Assembly (NCBI RefSeq): GCF_023148685.1
Contig: NZ_JAHXNL010000011.1
Location: 53,184 to 117,183 of the forward strand
Direction: 5' to 3'
Source of the DNA: Georgenia sp. EYE_87
Lineage (GTDB): Bacteria > Actinomycetota > Actinomycetes > Actinomycetales > Actinomycetaceae
DNA length: 64,000 bases
Shown here: positions 51,905-60,404 of the stretch, piece after piece
Layout: every line of letters starts with the position of its first letter
How positions within the stretch are numbered: the stretch's first letter is position 1
The notes under the pieces: model-generated
Databases searched by the model: none
The model's input: the letters and a program-made list of their open reading frames with translations, nothing else
What the model was told of the DNA's origin: nothing
Position numbers and translations under genes: made by a program

Positions 51905-51983
51905 GCCGGTCGCCGGGCGCGGAGAACCTGCCGCGCACGGCCGCCCATGCAGTGGACGGTTTACCATCCGGTAACGAAGTCAT

Positions 51984-52010
51984 GGTGGTATGCCCCACAC
52001 TGTTACCACC
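51984..52010 (+). promoter_or_regulatory. Inverted repeat upstream of the amino-acid ABC operon
   Basis: ggtggta (51984-51990) and taccacc (52004-52010) are complementary with a 13-base centre; tttacc and ggtaac at 51959-51974 form another imperfect repeat. The segment is AT-richer than its surroundings and lies within 75 bases of the binding-protein start, so an operator/promoter is likely. No clear -35/-10 pair can be fixed. Confidence 0.4.
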
Positions 52011-52033
52011 CCCGCGAGACCCGGAGGCCGACG

Positions 52034-52870
52034 ATGAGTGCTCGTTCCATCCGCACCGCAGCCCTGGCGGCCGGTGCCGCCCTGCTCCTCGCCGCGTGCG
52101 GCGGGGGCGGCGACGGCGGCGAGACCCCGGCGGGTGACACCGGAGCCGGCGGAGACGCCGCGGCCGAGTTCGACCTGGTCGAGCCCGGCACGCTGACCGC
52201 CTGCTCGGAGGTGCCGTACCCGCCGTTCGAGGTCGAGGACAGCGGCGCCCCCAGCGGCTACAGCGGGTTCGACATCGACCTCCTCCAGGCGATCGCCGAC
52301 AACCTGGGGCTCGAGCTCGCCGTCGCCGACGTCAGCTTCGACGCCCTGCAGTCCGGCACCACGCTGGTGGCCGGGCAGTGCGACGTCGGCGCCTCGGCCA
52401 TCACCATCACCGAGGAACGCAAGGCGAACCTGGACTTCACCGACCCGTACTACGACTCGCTCCAGTCCCTGCTGGTCCCCGCCGACTCCGACATCGAGGG
52501 CATCGAGGACCTCGCCGGCAAGAGCGTCGCGGTCCAGCAGGGCACCACCGGGCAGGCCTACGCCGAGGAGAACGCCCCGGAGGCGAAACTCTCTGCCTTC
52601 CCCGGCGACGGCGAGATGTGGCCGGCCCTGCAGGCCGGGCAGGTCGACGCGATCCTGCAGGACCTGCCGGTCAACGTCGAGCACGCCAAGGCGGACGAGA
52701 ACTACGTCATCGTCGAGGAGTTCGAGACCGGCGAGCAGTACGGCTTCGCCCTGGCCAAGGGCGAGAAGCCCGAGCTGCTCGAGGCGATCAACACCGAGCT
52801 GCAGAACCTGCGCGACGACGGCACCTACCAGGAGATCTACGACTCCTACTTCGCCGCCGACGGCTCCTGA
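52034..52870 (+). CDS. Polar amino-acid ABC transporter substrate-binding lipoprotein
   Basis: 278 residues. Type II signal peptide with lipobox LLLAACGG (Cys ~22), Gly/Asp-rich linker, then a family 3 solute-binding domain: [72 protein letters not shown]. It binds a polar amino acid outside the membrane. CCGGAGG precedes ATG 52034 by six bases. First gene of a three-gene operon with permease and ATPase. Confidence 0.95.
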   Translation: MSARSIRTAALAAGAALLLAACGGGGDGGETPAGDTGAGGDAAAEFDLVEPGTLTACSEVPYPPFEVEDSGAPSGYSGFDIDLLQAIADNLGLELAVADVSFDALQSGTTLVAGQCDVGASAITITEERKANLDFTDPYYDSLQSLLVPADSDIEGIEDLAGKSVAVQQGTTGQAYAEENAPEAKLSAFPGDGEMWPALQAGQVDAILQDLPVNVEHAKADENYVIVEEFETGEQYGFALAKGEKPELLEAINTELQNLRDDGTYQEIYDSYFAADGS

Positions 52871-52875
52871 CCCCC

Positions 52876-53661
52876 ATGCGCAGGACCACCCGCCAGCGCC
52901 TGTACCGGGGCGTCAACTACGCGATCTTCGCCGCGGTGGTGCTCTTCGTCGCGCTGGCCACGGACTGGGAGCGCATCCTCAACCAGTTCTTCCGGTGGGA
53001 CATCGCGCGCGAGCAGCTGCCCGAGATCGTCACGATCGCGCTCAAGAACACGATCCTGTTCACGCTCATCTCCTTCGCGGGCGGCCTCGTCCTCGGCGTG
53101 CTCATGGCGCTGCTCAAGCTGTCCTCGGTGGGCCCGTACCGGTGGTTCGCCACCGCCTACATCGAGCTCTTCCGCGGGGTGCCCGCGCTGCTGACGATCT
53201 TCGCGATGGCCTACATGCTCCCCATCGCGCTGGGGGTGCGCGTGCCCGGCGGCCAGGTGGGGGCGGGGCTGGTCGGCCTGATCCTCGTGGCCTCCGCCTA
53301 CATGGCCGAGGTGATCCGCTCGGGCATCCAGGCCGTCCCCAAGGGGCAGACGGAGGCCGCGCGCTCGCTGGGCATGTCCCCCTCGCGCACGATGTTCTGG
53401 GTGGTCCTCCCGCAGGGCTTCCGGATCGTCATCCCGCCGATGACCAACGAGTTCGTCCTGCTCCTCAAGGACACCTCGCTGCTGTTCATCGCCGGCTCGA
53501 CCGTCTTCACCAAGGAGCTGACCACCTTCGCCCGCGACGGCCTGACCACCTACGCGAACGGCACCCCGCTCGTCATGGCGGCGATGCTGTACCTGCTGGT
53601 CACCATCCCGCTGACCCGGCTGGTCGCGTGGCTCGAGCGAAAGATGGCGAAGAGCCGATGA
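52876..53661 (+). CDS. Polar amino-acid ABC transporter permease (HisM/GlnP type)
   Basis: 261 residues. An N-terminal helix ([15 protein letters not shown]) precedes the permease domain: [35 protein letters not shown] and EAA loop [20 protein letters not shown]. Likely works as homodimer, since only one permease gene exists. Starts five bases after the binding-protein stop and overlaps the ATPase gene by four bases. Confidence 0.95.
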   Translation: MRRTTRQRLYRGVNYAIFAAVVLFVALATDWERILNQFFRWDIAREQLPEIVTIALKNTILFTLISFAGGLVLGVLMALLKLSSVGPYRWFATAYIELFRGVPALLTIFAMAYMLPIALGVRVPGGQVGAGLVGLILVASAYMAEVIRSGIQAVPKGQTEAARSLGMSPSRTMFWVVLPQGFRIVIPPMTNEFVLLLKDTSLLFIAGSTVFTKELTTFARDGLTTYANGTPLVMAAMLYLLVTIPLTRLVAWLERKMAKSR

Positions 53662-54416
53662 GGGACACCACCAGACCGGTGCCGGGTGCGCCTGCGATCG
53701 ACATCCGCGGGCTGCGCAAGAGCTTCGGCGACGTCGAGGTGCTCAAGGGCATCGACCTCACCGTCCGGACGGGCGAGGTGGTCTGCGTGGTCGGGCCGTC
53801 CGGCTCCGGCAAGTCGACCCTGCTGCGCTCGGTGAACCTGCTCGAGCCGCCCACGGGCGGGGAGATCCTCATCGAGGGCGTCGACATCCTCGACCCGGAC
53901 GTCGACATCGACCGGATCCGCACCCGCATCGGCATGGTCTTCCAGCAGTTCAACCTGTTCCCGCACATGACGGTGCTCCGCAACCTCACCGTCGCCCAGG
54001 AGCGCGTCCTGCGGCGCTCGCGCGGCGAGGCGCAGCGGGTCGCCCGCGACATGCTCGACCGGGTGGGTCTGTCGGAGAAGGCCACCGAGCACCCCGGCCA
54101 CCTCTCCGGCGGCCAGCAGCAGCGCGTCGCCATCGCCCGGGCGCTGTGCATGAACCCGGACATGATGCTCTTCGACGAGCCCACCTCCGCGCTCGACCCC
54201 GAGCTCGTCGGGGAGGTCCTCGAGGTCATGCAGGCGCTGGCCTCGTCGGGGATGACGATGATGGTGGTCACTCACGAGATGGGGTTCGCCCGCGAGGTCG
54301 GCGACCGGCTGATCTTCATGGACGACGGCGTCATCGTGGAGGAGGGCGACCCCACCGAGGTCCTGGCGAACCCTCGTCACGAACGCACGCAGGCGTTCCT
54401 GTCCAAGGTGCTGTAA
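53658..54416 (+). CDS. Polar amino-acid ABC transporter ATPase (GlnQ type)
   Basis: 252 residues. Walker [18 protein letters not shown] (~46), Q-loop [18 protein letters not shown], signature [16 protein letters not shown], Walker [16 protein letters not shown] and H-loop VVTHEMGFA. Powers the importer encoded just upstream; ATG overlaps the permease stop. The next gene starts 21 bases on with its own ribosome site. Confidence 0.97.
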   Translation: MRDTTRPVPGAPAIDIRGLRKSFGDVEVLKGIDLTVRTGEVVCVVGPSGSGKSTLLRSVNLLEPPTGGEILIEGVDILDPDVDIDRIRTRIGMVFQQFNLFPHMTVLRNLTVAQERVLRRSRGEAQRVARDMLDRVGLSEKATEHPGHLSGGQQQRVAIARALCMNPDMMLFDEPTSALDPELVGEVLEVMQALASSGMTMMVVTHEMGFAREVGDRLIFMDDGVIVEEGDPTEVLANPRHERTQAFLSKVL

Positions 54417-54437
54417 CCCCGCGAGACAGGAGCCGTC

Positions 54438-55250
54438 ATGCCGCAGGAAGCCGGTGCCCCCGAGCTGAGGACCGTGCGGATCACGGACGATCTGACGCTC
54501 CAGTACGCCGAGCAGGGCCGTCCCGACGGCGAGCCCGTGGTGCTGCTGCACGGCTACACCGACTCGTGGTTCTCCTTCAGCCGGCTGCTCCCGCTGCTCC
54601 CGCCGGAGCTGCACGTCCTCGCGCCGTCCCAGCGCGGCCACGGCGACTCCTCCAGACCTGACGACGGCTACACGACGGACGACTTCGCGGGCGACGTGCT
54701 GTCCCTCCTCGACGCGGTCGGCCTCGAGCGGGCGACGATCGTCGGCCATTCCGGCGGCAGCTTCACCGCCCGCCGCGTCGCCCAGCTGGCGCCCGGGCGG
54801 GTCACCCGGCTGGCCCTGCTCGGCTCGGCACCCACCGCGCTGACCGACGGCACACGGGAGCTGCGGGATGCTGTCCTCTCGCTCACCGATCCCGTCCCCG
54901 ACGAGTTCGCCCGCGAGTTCCAGGCCTCCACCATCTACCGCCCTGTGCCGGCGGAGTTCCTTGAGCGCGTCGTCGCCGAGAGCCTGAAGCTGCCGGCCCG
55001 CGTGTGGACGGCCGCGCTCGACGGGCTGCTGGGCCACGACGACTCCGCCGAGCTCGCGCGGGTCGGCGCCCCGACGCTCGTGCTCTGGGGCGACAAGGAC
55101 GGGCTGTTCACCCGGGAGGATCAGGAGTCGCTCGTCGCGGCCCTCCCCGACGCCCGGCTCGTCGCCTACCCCGAGACCGGCCACGCGCTGCACTGGGAAC
55201 GTCCCGAGGAGGTCGCCCGGGACCTTGTGGACTTCCTCCTGGCGGGCTGA
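54438..55250 (+). CDS. Alpha/beta hydrolase
   Basis: 270 residues. VVLLHGYTDSWFSFSRLLPL (oxyanion loop), SQRGHGDSSRPDDGYTTDDF, nucleophile elbow IVGHSGGSFTARRVA (serine ~104), acid in LWGDKDGLFTREDQE and histidine in PETGHALHWERPEEVA. The complete triad makes it an active hydrolase, e.g. esterase or C-C hydrolase; substrate unknown. ATG 54438 with GACAGGAG upstream. It may be read through from the ABC operon. Confidence 0.9.
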   Translation: MPQEAGAPELRTVRITDDLTLQYAEQGRPDGEPVVLLHGYTDSWFSFSRLLPLLPPELHVLAPSQRGHGDSSRPDDGYTTDDFAGDVLSLLDAVGLERATIVGHSGGSFTARRVAQLAPGRVTRLALLGSAPTALTDGTRELRDAVLSLTDPVPDEFAREFQASTIYRPVPAEFLERVVAESLKLPARVWTAALDGLLGHDDSAELARVGAPTLVLWGDKDGLFTREDQESLVAALPDARLVAYPETGHALHWERPEEVARDLVDFLLAG

Positions 55251-55261
55251 CGAGCCGGCCG

Positions 55262-55304
55262 GTCCGACTGCCCGGTCCGATTGCCCGGCCCGATTGCCCG
55301 GCCC
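55262..55304. repeat. 13-base tandem repeat, three copies
   Basis: gtccgactgcccg (55262-55274), gtccgattgcccg (55275-55287), gcccgattgcccg (55288-55300), then gcccg. It lies in the 79-base gap before the phosphotransferase gene. Confidence 0.8.
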
Positions 55305-55316
55305 GCGGGGCGGTTC

Positions 55317-55322
55317 TAGGTT
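55317..55322 (+). promoter_or_regulatory. Leaderless -10 box of the phosphotransferase gene
   Basis: TAGGTT, seven bases before ATG 55330; no ribosome site. Confidence 0.5.
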
Positions 55323-55329
55323 GGCCGCC

Positions 55330-56193
55330 ATGACCGTGGGCACCGGGACGTTCCCCGGCGAGCCGGGGGCGTCAGGGGCCGACGTCGAGGTGCTGGCGGG
55401 GGGCGTCGCCAACGCCGGGTCCGTCGTCCGGGTCGGCGACGAGGTCAGGCGGCCGGCGACCGGCCGCTCGGAGCTGATCTTCACGCTGCTCCGCCACGTC
55501 CGGGCCAACGGGTTCCTCGGTGTCCCCGAGCCGCTCGGGTTCGACAACCAGGGCCGGGAGCGCCTGCGGTTCATCCCCGGGGACGTCGCCGTCCCGCCCT
55601 TCCCGGGCTGGTCGCTCGCTCCCGGGCTCCTCGCCTCCACGGCGCGGCTGCTGCGCGAGTTCCACGACGCCGTGCGCGACTTCGTCCCGCCCGCCGACGC
55701 CGACTGGAGCACGGAGCTCGCCCACCCGGGCGGCGGGCCCCTGGTGGGGCACAACGACGTGTGCGTGGAGAACGTCGTCGTGCGCGACGGCCGGGCCGTC
55801 GCGCTGATCGACTTCGAGTTCGCCGCGCCGACCCACCCGCTGCACGACCTGGCGGTGCTGGCCCGGCACTGGGTGCCGATGGAGACCGAGCGGGACGCGC
55901 GGATCGACGGGCGCTCGGGCTTCGACGTCGCCGCGCGGCTGCGGATCGTCGCGGACGCGTACGGCGTGCCCCACGGCCGGCAGCGGCAGGAGTTCCTGGA
56001 CCTCCTGGTGGCCGGCATCCACCGCGGCGGCGCCTTCGTCCTCGCCCGCGTCGCCCGCGGCGAGCAGGCGTTCGTCGAGATGTGGGAGCGCAGCGGCGGG
56101 CAGGGGCGTCTGGACCGGCGCCGGGCGTGGATCGACTCGGTCCGGGCGGAGCTGCTCGCCGCGCTCGACGCCCCGGAGGGCGGCACGGGATGA
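55330..56193 (+). CDS. Aminoglycoside/choline-type phosphotransferase (APH family)
   Basis: 287 residues with an APH kinase fold. The catalytic loop is VGHNDVCVENVVVRDGRA (Asp and Asn; family HxDxxxxN) and the metal aspartate is in ALIDFEFAAPTHPLHDLAVL. An N-terminal nucleotide lobe starts EVLAGGVANAGSVVRVGDEV. Substrate may be a small alcohol or antibiotic; nothing here shows it confers resistance. Its stop overlaps the start of the FAD monooxygenase gene (ATGA), so the two are coupled. Confidence 0.88.
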   Translation: MTVGTGTFPGEPGASGADVEVLAGGVANAGSVVRVGDEVRRPATGRSELIFTLLRHVRANGFLGVPEPLGFDNQGRERLRFIPGDVAVPPFPGWSLAPGLLASTARLLREFHDAVRDFVPPADADWSTELAHPGGGPLVGHNDVCVENVVVRDGRAVALIDFEFAAPTHPLHDLAVLARHWVPMETERDARIDGRSGFDVAARLRIVADAYGVPHGRQRQEFLDLLVAGIHRGGAFVLARVARGEQAFVEMWERSGGQGRLDRRRAWIDSVRAELLAALDAPEGGTG

Positions 56194-57356
56194 GGGCGCT
56201 GGTGTGCGGCGCGGGGATCGCCGGCCTCACCGTCGCCGGGGAGCTCGGCCGGGCCGGCTGGGACGTCACCGTGGTCGAGCGCTCGCCGGCGCGGCGTGAG
56301 CACGGCTACATGATCGACTTCCTCGGCCCGGGGTTCGCGGCCGCTGAGGCGATGGGCCTGCTCCCCCGGCTGCGCGAGCTGGCCTACCCGATCGACCGGG
56401 TGAGCTTCGTCGACGAGGCCGGACGGGCGCGGCACCTGCGGTACGACCAGGTTGCCCGCGACCAGGGCGGCCGGCTGCTGAGCCTCATGCGCCCGGACCT
56501 CGAGCTCGCTCTCCTCGAGCGGCTCCCCCCGCACGTCGAGGTCCGCCTCGGCACCACGGTCACCACGATCGACAACGGCCCGGGCCGGGTCACCGCCACG
56601 TGCGCCGACGGCACGACCGAGTCCGCCGACGTCCTCGTCGGGGCCGACGGCATCCACTCGACGGTGCGCAGCCAGGTCTTCGGGCCCGAGGAGCGCTTCG
56701 TCCGTCAGCTCGGGTTCCACACCTGCGCCTTCCTCTTCGGCGCGGCGGAGCTGCACCAGCGGCTCGGTGCCACGTTCTACCTGACCGACACCTTGGACCG
56801 GGTGGCCGGCCTGTACGCCGTCCGCGGCGGCCGCGTCGCCATGTTCGGGGCGCACCGGGTCGACGACGTCGCCCTGCCCGCCGACCCGCGCGCCGCCGTC
56901 GTGCGGGCCTACGCCGGGCTCGGCCGCCTCGTCGAGGAGGCGCTCACGCACTGCCCCGAGTCTCCGGACCTGTACTACGACCAGGTGGCGCAGGTCGAGC
57001 TCGCACCGTGGAGCGCCGGGCGCGTCGTGCTGGCCGGCGACGCGTGCCAAGCGGTGTCCCTGCTCGCCGGGCAGGGGGCGTCGCTCGCCGTGGCCGGCGG
57101 CCGCCTGCTGGTCCATGAGCTGAGCACGGCGTCGTCCGTCCCGGAGGCCTTCGCCCACTACGAACGGCGGTGGGCGCCCGTCGTCGCCGACAGGCAGGCC
57201 GCCGGCAGGAGGGCCGCCGGCTCGTTCCTGCCCCGCTCCCGGCGGGCGCTGCTCCTGCGGCGGGCCGGCCTGCGGCTCCTGCAGGTGCCGCTCGCCCGGC
57301 GGCTCGTCAGCGGGCGGGTCGTGGGGAGGCGGGCGCCCACCACCACGCGTGACTGA
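56190..57356 (+). CDS. FAD-dependent monooxygenase (class A flavoprotein)
   Basis: 388 residues. FAD Rossmann loop MRALVCGAGIAGLTVAGELG, ribose/substrate region EHGYMIDFLGPGFAAAEAMG, the DG motif VLVGADGIHSTVRSQVFG and the GD motif VVLAGDACQAVSLLAGQGAS, which binds the FAD pyrophosphate. The FLGPGF start is typical of the TetX-like/UbiH group. It hydroxylates an unknown small molecule with NAD(P)H and O2. Coupled to the APH gene upstream, which could suggest joint modification of one compound (inference). Confidence 0.92.
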   Translation: MRALVCGAGIAGLTVAGELGRAGWDVTVVERSPARREHGYMIDFLGPGFAAAEAMGLLPRLRELAYPIDRVSFVDEAGRARHLRYDQVARDQGGRLLSLMRPDLELALLERLPPHVEVRLGTTVTTIDNGPGRVTATCADGTTESADVLVGADGIHSTVRSQVFGPEERFVRQLGFHTCAFLFGAAELHQRLGATFYLTDTLDRVAGLYAVRGGRVAMFGAHRVDDVALPADPRAAVVRAYAGLGRLVEEALTHCPESPDLYYDQVAQVELAPWSAGRVVLAGDACQAVSLLAGQGASLAVAGGRLLVHELSTASSVPEAFAHYERRWAPVVADRQAAGRRAAGSFLPRSRRALLLRRAGLRLLQVPLARRLVSGRVVGRRAPTTTRD

Positions 57357-57490
57357 ACGGAGTGCGACCAGGGCATGCACGGCAGGCGGAGTGCGCCTCG
57401 AGCTCCTCCAGGGACCGGCCCGATGTCTCGGGGATCGGTCCGGCTGGTCTGCATACCCACCGCTGCTCTCCGCTCGTGGCCGGCCCGGCC

Positions 57491-57568
57491 GACGTCCAGC
57501 CGCTACCGCAGCGCCACGGGCCCGTGGCCCGGCGGACGTTCAGCCGCTCCGGCGGCGCCACGGGCCCG
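57491..57568. repeat. Two 34-base imperfect direct repeats
   Basis: Copies at 57491-57524 and 57535-57568 (gacgtycagccgctmcsgc..., ending gcgccacgggcccg) differ at about four positions, with a 10-base spacer; the first abuts a palindrome cacgggcccgtg. Confidence 0.75.
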
Positions 57569-57633
57569 CCGAGGTCTGACGTTCGGCGGTACTTGTCAAC
57601 CTGACCGCCATCGTCAGACCTCACGACTTCGCC

Positions 57634-57718
57634 CGGTGTGCGGGCCTCTGCGACTCCCCCCGGTGTGCGGGCCTCTGCGACTCCGCCCGGTGTGCGGGCC
57701 TCTGGTGTGCGGGCCTCT
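57634..57718. repeat. 27-base tandem array, two full and two partial copies
   Basis: Units begin cggtgtgcgggcctctgcga at 57634, 57661 and 57688; the third breaks off after 17 bases and is followed by a further partial copy ggtgtgcgggcctct to 57718. Unit length equals that of the unrelated array at 26.1 kb. No CRISPR-like spacers. Confidence 0.85.
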
Positions 57719-57833
57719 CACGACACCGTCTGATGCCCTCGTCTGCGCATCGCTCCACGTGCGACCTGCGACGACACCCGCCACACTGGCCGTAACAGAC
57801 CCGCGCCGTCGGGTCGCGACGAGAGGAGCGGGC

Positions 57834-58064
57834 ATGGGGATCGGTGGAGGCATCTTCCTCATCGTGATCGGGGCGATCCTGGCCTTCGCGGTGTCCGACG
57901 TCATCGAGGGCGTCGACCTGTCGATGATCGGCTACATCTGCATGGGCGCCGGCGTGATCGCACTCGTCATCGCGCTGATCATGCACAGCCAGCGCACGAA
58001 CACCACCCACACCGAGCGCGTCGAGCGCCGCGACGACCGTCACATCCACGGCGACGGCGTCTGA
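57834..58064 (+). CDS. Small two-TM membrane protein (DUF6458-like)
   Basis: 76 residues: MGIGGGIFLIVIGAILAFAV is the first helix, MIGYICMGAGVIALVIALIM the second, with a short acidic loop (SDVIEGVDLS) and a charged His/Arg-rich cytoplasmic tail (THTERVERRDDRHIHGDG). This is the pattern of the DUF6458 family of actinobacteria, function unknown. GAGGAGCG precedes ATG 57834. A strong terminator follows, so it is probably monocistronic. Confidence 0.85.
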   Translation: MGIGGGIFLIVIGAILAFAVSDVIEGVDLSMIGYICMGAGVIALVIALIMHSQRTNTTHTERVERRDDRHIHGDGV

Positions 58065-58094
58065 CGCAGACGCTCGTCCGCCTCGGACCAGACC

Positions 58095-58124
58095 GCAGCC
58101 GGTGACCCTCGGGTCACCGGCTGC
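58095..58124 (+). terminator. Terminator of the small membrane protein gene
   Basis: A perfect 14-base stem gcagccggtgaccc (58095-58108) / gggtcaccggctgc (58111-58124), 30 bases past the stop. Confidence 0.8.
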
Positions 58125-58194
58125 CGGCGTCCCCGGGCCCTGTCCGGCGACCGCCGGGCGCCGGGGTCGCCTCGCCGCCGCCGGGGCCTCCGGC

Positions 58195-58200
58195 TAGCGT
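58195..58200 (+). promoter_or_regulatory. Leaderless -10 box of the App1-like gene
   Basis: TAGCGT, seven bases before ATG 58208; decides the start over GTG 58199. Confidence 0.5.
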
Positions 58201-58207
58201 GGGACCC

Positions 58208-59311
58208 ATGGGACTGTCCCGCTTCGCCTCCGCCGTCGAGGACGCCATCAACCGCCGCAGCGTCGCCTACCTCCGGGACAAGGGCTGGCGGCCTCGCATC
58301 ATCGGCCTGACCGGTTACGGCTCCGTCCAGAGCCTGCACGTCCTCGGGCGCGTGATCATGGCCGACCCGCAGGTGGAGGCCGAGGACCCGGAGGCGCTGG
58401 AGCGGGCCGCCCCCCTCGGGCCGATCAACGTGGCTGCCGAGGCGCAGCGGGGCTGGCGCTCCTTCTTCACCGCACAGGTGGGTTTCCTGCCCGTCACCGT
58501 GCACGCCAACGGGCAGTCGATCCGCACCCTGACCGACCGTGGCGGCTACCTCGACGTAATGGTCCGGGACCACGGTCTCGAGCCCGGCTGGCACGAGGTG
58601 ACCATTGAGGCGGCGGCCGCGCAGCCGGTCACCGCCAAGGTGCTGGTGGTGGACCCGAGCGTGCGGGCCGGGATCGTCTCCGACATCGACGACACGATCA
58701 TGGTCACGATGCTCCCGCGCGCCCTGATCGCCGCCTGGAACACCTTCGTGCGCCACACCTCCACCCGGAAGGCCGTCCCCGGCATGGCGGACCTGTACCG
58801 GAAGCTCCTCTCCGAGCACCCGACCGCACCGATCTTCTACCTCTCCACCGGCGCGTGGAACACGGTCCCGACGCTGCGGCGGTTCATGGACAGGAACGGC
58901 TACCCCGAGGGCCCGATGCTCATGACGGACTGGGGACCGACGCCCACCGGCTTCTTCCGCTCCGGCATCGAGCACAAGCGCACCCAGCTGCGGAACCTGC
59001 TGATCACGTTCCCGGACATCAACTGGGTGCTCGTCGGCGACGACGGCCAGCACGACCCGATGATCTACGACGAGCTGGCCCGCGAGCACCCCCGGCACAT
59101 CGCCGCCATCGCGATCCGGCAGCTCTCGCCGGCGGAGCAGGTGCTGGCGCACGGCACCCCGGAGGCGATCGAGCAGCCGCCCGCCCTGCGCAACGCGACG
59201 GCGGAGCACGGCGTGCCGACGGTCCAGGGTCGCGACGGGCACGCGCTGGCCACGGCGCTGCCCGAGGTCGTGGCCGAGCGGACCCACACGCTGGTGGCGC
59301 TCGACGACTGA
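58208..59311 (+). CDS. App1-like phosphatidate phosphatase (DUF2183)
   Basis: 367 residues. The catalytic DxDxT motif is IVSDIDDTIMVTMLPRALIA (~155-175), followed by TSTRKAVPGMADLYRKL, FYLSTGAWNTVPTLRRFM and LVGDDGQHDPMIYDELA, the conserved App1 blocks. An N-terminal ~150-residue beta-rich region (SFFTAQVGFLPVTVHANGQ) is typical of the bacterial members. By homology to yeast App1 it dephosphorylates phosphatidate; the bacterial role is unproven. ATG 58208 is set by the -10 box. Convergent with the M23 gene. Confidence 0.9.
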   Translation: MGLSRFASAVEDAINRRSVAYLRDKGWRPRIIGLTGYGSVQSLHVLGRVIMADPQVEAEDPEALERAAPLGPINVAAEAQRGWRSFFTAQVGFLPVTVHANGQSIRTLTDRGGYLDVMVRDHGLEPGWHEVTIEAAAAQPVTAKVLVVDPSVRAGIVSDIDDTIMVTMLPRALIAAWNTFVRHTSTRKAVPGMADLYRKLLSEHPTAPIFYLSTGAWNTVPTLRRFMDRNGYPEGPMLMTDWGPTPTGFFRSGIEHKRTQLRNLLITFPDINWVLVGDDGQHDPMIYDELAREHPRHIAAIAIRQLSPAEQVLAHGTPEAIEQPPALRNATAEHGVPTVQGRDGHALATALPEVVAERTHTLVALDD

Positions 59312-59332
59312 GCCCGCGCCGCGGCGCCCGCC

Positions 59333-60403
59333 TCAGGCCGGCCGGGCCACCCGCGTCCCGGGCAGCGCGACGCCCTGCGCCGCGAGGAAGGCGATCGGGT
59401 CGACCGGCGTGCCGTCGACCCGCACCTCGAAGTGCAGGTGCGGCCCGGTGGAGTTGCCGGAGGATCCCACGCGCGCCACCTGCTGGCCGGCGGTCACCGT
59501 GTCGCCCACGCGCACGAGGATCCCGTTGGGCCAGGGGTGGACGTACCGCGTCTGCACGCCGCCGCCGTGGTCGACGGCGACCATGTATCCGCTGTTGCCG
59601 CCGGAGGACGGGCCGGCGATGACCACGATCCCGTCGGCCGCCGCGTAGATGGGGTGCCCGTCCACCGCCGCGAGGTCGGCACCGGCGTGCAGCGTGCGCA
59701 TCCCGGTGATCGGGTGCGTGCGCACCCCGAACGCGGAGGTGTAGCGCACGTTGCCGAGGATCGGCGAGGTCCACCCCTGGGCCGTGACCGCACCCGCGCT
59801 CAGCGCGCTGCAGGGGCTCGGCCCCGCCGCCGCGGCGATGGCCTCCAGGTCCTCCCCCGCCAGCGCGGTCACGACGGCGACGGCGTCGCGCCAGTACCGC
59901 TCGTAGTGGTACGGGTCGGCGTTGCCCTGCACCCGGTGGGCCACGATCGTCGGCGGCTGGGTCGTGCGGTCGGCGAGGGTGGCGAGCCGGCGGAAGAACA
60001 TCGTCGCGGAGGTGGCGGGGTCCATCCGCTGCGCCTCGGAGCCCCACGCGCCGTTGTCCCGCTGCTGGAACAGCCCGCGGGAGTCGGGCCCGGCCGCGTC
60101 GCCGCGGTCGAGCACCTCGAGCCCGGACTCGCCCATCGCCGTCATGACGCCGATGGTCTGGTCGCGCACCGACAGCCCGAGGTCCGCGCCGGCGTTGATG
60201 ATCGCGGCGGCGTTCGCGAGCTGCACGCCGCTGTAGCCGTTGACCTCGCCCTCGGGGGCCGCGGCGAGCCTGACGCGCACCCCCGGCCCGTCCACGTTGC
60301 AGGTGGCCTGGTCGTCCTGCGCGTCGATGTAGAGCACCAGCGTCAACGAGCCCACGAGGACGGACGCCAGCGCCAGGACCAGCACGAGGAGTGCGCGGCG
60401 CAC
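59333..60403 (-). CDS. Cell-wall hydrolase with SLT-like region and M23 endopeptidase domain (conjugation-type)
   Basis: 356 residues. An N-terminal membrane anchor/signal (LLVLVLALASVLVGSLTLVL) leads to a lysozyme/SLT-like segment (~75-160: IGVMTAMGESGLEVLDRGDA, SRGLFQQRDNGAWG) and a M23 lysostaphin-type domain (~225-335) with AFGVRTHPITGMRTLHAGAD (zinc His and Asp), YVHPWPNG and HLHFEVRV. It would cut glycan and peptide bonds outside the membrane. Such two-activity hydrolases open the wall for Gram-positive conjugation machines. GTG 60403 immediately follows the lipoprotein stop by one base, so the two genes are coupled. Confidence 0.9.
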   Translation of the reverse strand: MRRALLVLVLALASVLVGSLTLVLYIDAQDDQATCNVDGPGVRVRLAAAPEGEVNGYSGVQLANAAAIINAGADLGLSVRDQTIGVMTAMGESGLEVLDRGDAAGPDSRGLFQQRDNGAWGSEAQRMDPATSATMFFRRLATLADRTTQPPTIVAHRVQGNADPYHYERYWRDAVAVVTALAGEDLEAIAAAAGPSPCSALSAGAVTAQGWTSPILGNVRYTSAFGVRTHPITGMRTLHAGADLAAVDGHPIYAAADGIVVIAGPSSGGNSGYMVAVDHGGGVQTRYVHPWPNGILVRVGDTVTAGQQVARVGSSGNSTGPHLHFEVRVDGTPVDPIAFLAAQGVALPGTRVARPA

Positions 60404-60404
60404 G

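Larger units (their letters stand above)
57357..57833. other. Gene-free interval with repeats
   Basis: 477 bases. It contains two imperfect 34-base direct repeats, a 27-base tandem array and the ribosome site (gagaggagcg) of the next gene. Open frames exist here in several phases but their sequence is Pro/Arg/Cys-rich repeat translation without motifs. I see no supported gene. Confidence 0.6.

Noticed and set aside
55330..57356. Calling the kinase and monooxygenase antibiotic-resistance genes
   Set aside because: Only family-level motifs are visible; nothing in sequence or context shows a drug substrate.
57307..57624. A 105-codon minus-strand frame (and overlapping plus-strand frames) in the repeat gap
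   Set aside because: The translation only mirrors the 34-base repeats, overlaps the monooxygenase 3' end, and has no ribosome site.
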